In this document: positions 60,131 through 64,000 of the stretch, piece after piece
How the letters are laid out: each line of letters starts with the position of its first letter
How positions within the stretch are numbered: the first letter of the stretch is position 1
Assembly: GCA_003254905.1 (NCBI GenBank)
Contig: QANU01075037.1
Span: 579,121 to 643,120, forward strand
Origin: Nissolia schottii
Lineage: Eukaryota > Streptophyta > Magnoliopsida > Fabales > Fabaceae
DNA: 64,000 bases
Direction: 5' to 3'
Position numbers and translations under genes: made by a program
Notes under the pieces: generated by a model
What the model saw: the letters and a program-made list of their open reading frames with translations, nothing else
Databases searched by the model: none
Told to the model about the DNA's origin: nothing

Positions 60131-62200
60131 TTTTGCACAAGTATGATGTGAAGTGCATACTTATATTTAGTCAAATTGGATAAGCTATGTAAATCTTACT
60201 TTACTATTTTTTTTTATTTTATCCAAGTTAATTATTAGATTTCAGTCAAAAGTTCTTTTTCCCTTTTTTATGAGTTTGGAGTTTAAATAATAGTTAATCA
60301 ATATTTTACTATATTTTAGTAACTAAAATATATTTTTGAAATATGAGATTGATTTGAAATGATATTTTCAAATAAAAAGTTGGTAAAAAAATTTTAGAAC
60401 ATATTTAACATATTTTGTACATAGTATTTTTATTAATATGAAATCAATTTAATAGGTCATATTATCTAAAATTTGTTAAATTAAAAAATATTTAATTATG
60501 TAGTTAATATTAATTAATAGAATTATTAACACTAATTTGACTTTTATAATTAATATTAATTAATATAATTATGAAATATAAAAATAGGTAATTAGTGTGA
60601 TGATAGGCAAATGATTAACACAAATTTTAAGTAAGGACTTGTTAGGAATAAAACCAACTAAAAGAGTGACATTAGTCCATTAGAGTATGACAATAACATC
60701 TAGATTCGTCGTGGAATGTCGTTGGAGAACCCTCAACGAATTCGTCCATGTTCCTCTTTGGTAGTTCACCAAACCTAAGATGTCTTGCTGGAGGGCGGGC
60801 GGGCCTCCTATGGAAAAGATTATTCTGCCTCCTGGATAGTGAGAGCATGGAGGGCTTCATGTGTTACCGCTATATTATCCTGAATTAGTCTGCCTCCAAT
60901 GAATGTGTTCTCGAGGGCGTCGAGTACTCTTTCCATCTATTCATTTTTTAAGTCTATTTTGTGGTCATTTCCCAAACCCACCTTTTTTCCCCTACGTTGA
61001 AATTTCTTTCTATGTCATTGTCGTCAATATCAGAGGCATGGCTAGAATGCAACGCGAGACAATCTTTTATTGATAAAATAAGAGATTTATAAAATAGACA
61101 ATTTGCCAGATTTTTGGGTTATTACAATTTTCACCGGTTAAACAGTCTAGTAATCAATTCTACTAGTTCACCCAATTTTAAAAGCACCGAATATTTAGAG
61201 CTAAATAAAACAATTTTGGAAAATTGACGGGCTCTTCTAAAACTTAAAATTTAGGCTTGAGTCAAACATAACCTGAATCAACTAATTTCTAATGACCATA
61301 TAAATTTTAAGTTAAGAACTCTACAAAGAATTTAATTTTTATGCATCGTTACATTGGCATCCAATCATATGGTGTCACATTAATAGATTCTTGTGAAATT
61401 TGAGATGGATTCAAATATGACTAATTGAACCACCTAGCATTGATAATCGAACGAATTTTGATACAGCGCCACATGGCCATGATTAATGACGTGACAATAA
61501 TACATTAGCTTCTTTTTTTTATGCGATAGAAAATAAAGACAAGGAGGCTAAGGCCGCAAAAAGAATGAACCCGCAAAGCTCTCTTTATATGCCAAAAACA
61601 AAAAAATACATCAGCTTTCCATTTGGAGAATGAACGCAAAGCTGATAGTACAAAATTTGTCAATTTAAACTTTAGGAGAAACAACAGAAGTTCCTATTAC
61701 ATGGATGAGGGATAGATCAAGCTAAGTAACAAGGTTAGAAGTTCAAATTGTCCGGAAAACACTGAAGCAAATGTATGCAAAGTAGTGCCCAAAAATATGT
61801 TAGCAACACTAACTGTACATTAATGATAACATCTCCACCATTAAAATTAAGTTACATCGAAAAGGTAAAAAATGAAAAAAGATAATAAATCGATGGTGGA
61901 GATATGCAATTTCTACATGAGGATTTATTTCCAATTAACACGAGAGAGAAAAAGAATTGAAAGAAACGAGGCAGCTACAGCATCGGATAGAATGATCCAC
62001 GGCAACCAAGGTTTTGAGAAATCGGTCCACTCTATTGATTAAAATTAGAGGAACTGACTGATATCTATGCAGCTGATCTGTATGGAGCACTTACTATGAC
62101 AATAAACAGATGGCAAGATGTTGATTAACCTTTGGTATGCGTGCAGTTGAATATGTATGACAGACATTGAGTTGAACTTGTAATGCGGTAGCACCACCGA
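60131..62200. other. Gene-free spacer before the valyl-tRNA synthetase gene
   Basis: Mostly AT-rich. The segment next to 62200 should be the 3' untranslated region of the synthetase gene. Short frames (for example minus 60672-60860) show no known motif. I recognise no intact mobile element. Confidence 0.4.
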
Positions 62201-63599
62201 TCAAACCTGATCCGAAACTAGAACATTAGACTTCAAGAAGTCAAGACGGTTCTTGGTTAGATTGATCTTCTCTTCAGCTTCTGCTGCTTTTTCCCGCACT
62301 CCACGGACCACGTCTTCTGGGGCCTTCTCTACAAACTGAAGAAAACGACAGAAAATAGTAACCAGTGTTAAACATCTTGAGTGAACGAGTTAAAAGGGCA
62401 TGAAAAATACAAGAAATAAACAGAGTGCAAAAAAATTAAAATATAAGTTACAATTTCAGTTCCAAGTCATAATTAGTCAAACATAAGTCACAAAAGTACA
62501 ACAAATAAATTAAAATCACAAAAAATAATATATCAAAACTTCATATTATTATAAATTAACCTACCATAAGTCAAGATGTCAAGATATTCTATTTAGAAAT
62601 CCTAATTAAGAGTGATATTTGGAAAATATTGTGTTTTGAGGCTTGAGACGCTAAATTTTGACTAAAATAGTGAACTCGTGAGTTTATCCCAAGTTTATGC
62701 AAGTTAATACTAGTTTATCCGAATTTACTCGAGTTCACCCGAGTTTACTTAGTTCCAAGTTGCTAAGCGAGTTAACTCGATTTTGAGACCTAAACTCGTA
62801 AGAGTTTAAGAGTTAACTTGAGAGTTTAATAACCATGACAGTAGGTCTATATAAAGCAATCTCCCCAGGCATGATTTGGGCCTTCTAGTCATGCGGGTTT
62901 GGATTTTGTTGCTGTATGAATGAACAAAGTTCTATCAAAGATTTAGCCTGGTTGGCACTCTTTCAATGCTGTATGTTGAAGATATTGTCATTACTGGCTG
63001 TGATATTGATGCAATTCAAGCTCTCAACTCTCCCCAAATTCCCCGTTAGCCCCAAGCATAAAATGCGAATGGAAAGCGACTTGCATTTATATATGGCAAT
63101 CAGTCTAGCTACGTCTAGCCTTTACAAGCTTATTTTGATACTTCAATGGCACAATGGGACCAAGTAACAAGAAAATATCAGCACACTCATAAAAGTCCAG
63201 AGGTTGTAAAGAACATTTCATACTTGTGGAGAACAGAGTTTAGCCATGAATCCATCATACTCCTTCTGCATCTTGGAAAGGCGCTTTGAAAGACGTTGAA
63301 CTTCTGCAGAAATATCAACCATGTCAGCTAGAGGGAGATAGGCCTCTAGTCCTTCACCAGCCACAAGGTGAATCGATTGATCTGCGTCCCCTGCAGAGAA
63401 AGAATTAATGAAATAAGTTTCGTCAAATTCATCAGTGCATTGAGTCAGCTACCAGTTATCAACTGAAAGAAAAAAATGCAATGCCAGCCTATATTCAAGT
63501 TGTAAAAAATCTAGTAGAAATCATACCTGGTGGAGAATCTGTAAAATGAAGATTTTGTAAATCAAGCCGAGAGAGAAGTACTAAAACCTCTTTTTCTTC
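62201..63599 (-). CDS. EMB2247: Valine--tRNA ligase, organellar bacterial type (3' end only)
   Basis: Three minus-strand exons in phase, 63599-63527, 63390-63224 and 62335-62201 (TGA), encode the last 124 residues. They begin EEKEVLVLLSRLDLQNLHFT and pass through GEGLEAYLPLADMVDISAEV. They end in a coiled-coil arm (QRLSKRLSKMQKEYDGFMAK, then FVEKAPEDVVRGVREKAAEA). This C-terminal coiled coil, with its APEDVV motif, belongs to bacterial-type valyl-tRNA synthetases, where it contacts the tRNA. In plants such enzymes are nuclear-encoded and imported into chloroplasts and mitochondria. The catalytic domains lie beyond the right edge. I see no further exon in 63600-64000. Confidence 0.9.
62640..62837 (-). 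mobile_element. Truncated relative of the hAT-like element at 40497
   Basis: Read on the minus strand from 62837, it starts CATGGTTATTAAACTCTC and continues with AAGTTAACT and many CGAGTTTA-like motifs. This parallels the left end of the element at 40497-41045. The opposite end is not recognisable, so the copy is probably truncated. It lies in the last intron of the valyl-tRNA synthetase gene. Confidence 0.55.
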
Positions 63600-64000
63600 C
63601 TGCAAGAGGCAAATGATACTGACTAATGTTACCAAGTATATATTATTTATTTATTATATATAAAAAACAAATATATGACTGATCCCCTCCATACACACAC
63701 ACATATATATACAATGTAAAAGAGTGTCTGAGAGGACCAAATTTTAATCACTGCATCATCTATCTATGGTCTGATTAGAAGAGTTGTGTGACTTTTTCAA
63801 GTAGTTATGTACTCGTGTGACCTTGAGATTGAATGGTCAAGATTGACTCCTCTGTTGTCATAATAAGATAGTGTTCTTGCTTAATATGTCCTCTATATAT
63901 AATAAAAGAATTCCATCGAGGGTCAGTTTCCAAATCACTTAAACATCAAATGAAAATTTACTCCAACAATGAGGCAGATCATGTTATCCGCAGTCAGATA

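Overview
The window looks like nuclear DNA of a flowering plant, a eudicot and probably a legume. It is AT-rich, its genes are split by GT-AG introns, and it is full of plant mobile-element debris. The legume guess rests on protein resemblance and repeat style only. Four protein genes can be read.

Layout: (1) about 1.85-10.8 kb, minus strand: an EMSY-LIKE type gene with an N-terminal ENT domain. It has an AT-hook-like motif and no visible Agenet/Tudor domain. (2) 15.6-48.6 kb, plus strand: a complete chloroplast polyribonucleotide nucleotidyltransferase (PNPase) gene of about 33 kb. I resolved 23 coding exons; one more is almost certainly hidden in the 693-base N gap at 16430-17122. (3) 54.8-58.3 kb, plus strand: an intact six-exon reductase of the DFR/CCR superfamily, best matched to tetraketide alpha-pyrone reductase 2 of pollen-wall synthesis. 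(4) 62.2-63.6 kb, minus strand: the last three exons of a bacterial-type organellar valyl-tRNA synthetase, which continues past the right edge. The genes look like unrelated neighbours. PNPase and the valyl-tRNA synthetase both serve organellar gene expression, but nothing suggests co-regulation.

The rest is largely transposable-element sequence. PNPase introns hold three copies of a TRIM family, a second TRIM family in inverted pairs, an LTR element (target duplication GTCAC) carrying a nested hAT-like insertion, a 5'-truncated LINE with a 16-bp target duplication, RTE-like LINE tails, a decayed copia gag-protease fragment and a Tourist-like MITE. Between PNPase and the reductase lie a 1.9-kb CACTA element with a GAA target duplication and a copia 3' end. 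A Ty3/gypsy LTR-like GC island lies between the reductase and the synthetase gene.

I found no clearly new biological system. The most interesting points are the Tudor-less, AT-hook-bearing EMSY-like protein, the well-preserved nested insertions, and a strong unexplained hairpin at 26.84-27.00 kb. Exon boundaries were set by hand from splice signals and reading frame, without transcript evidence.
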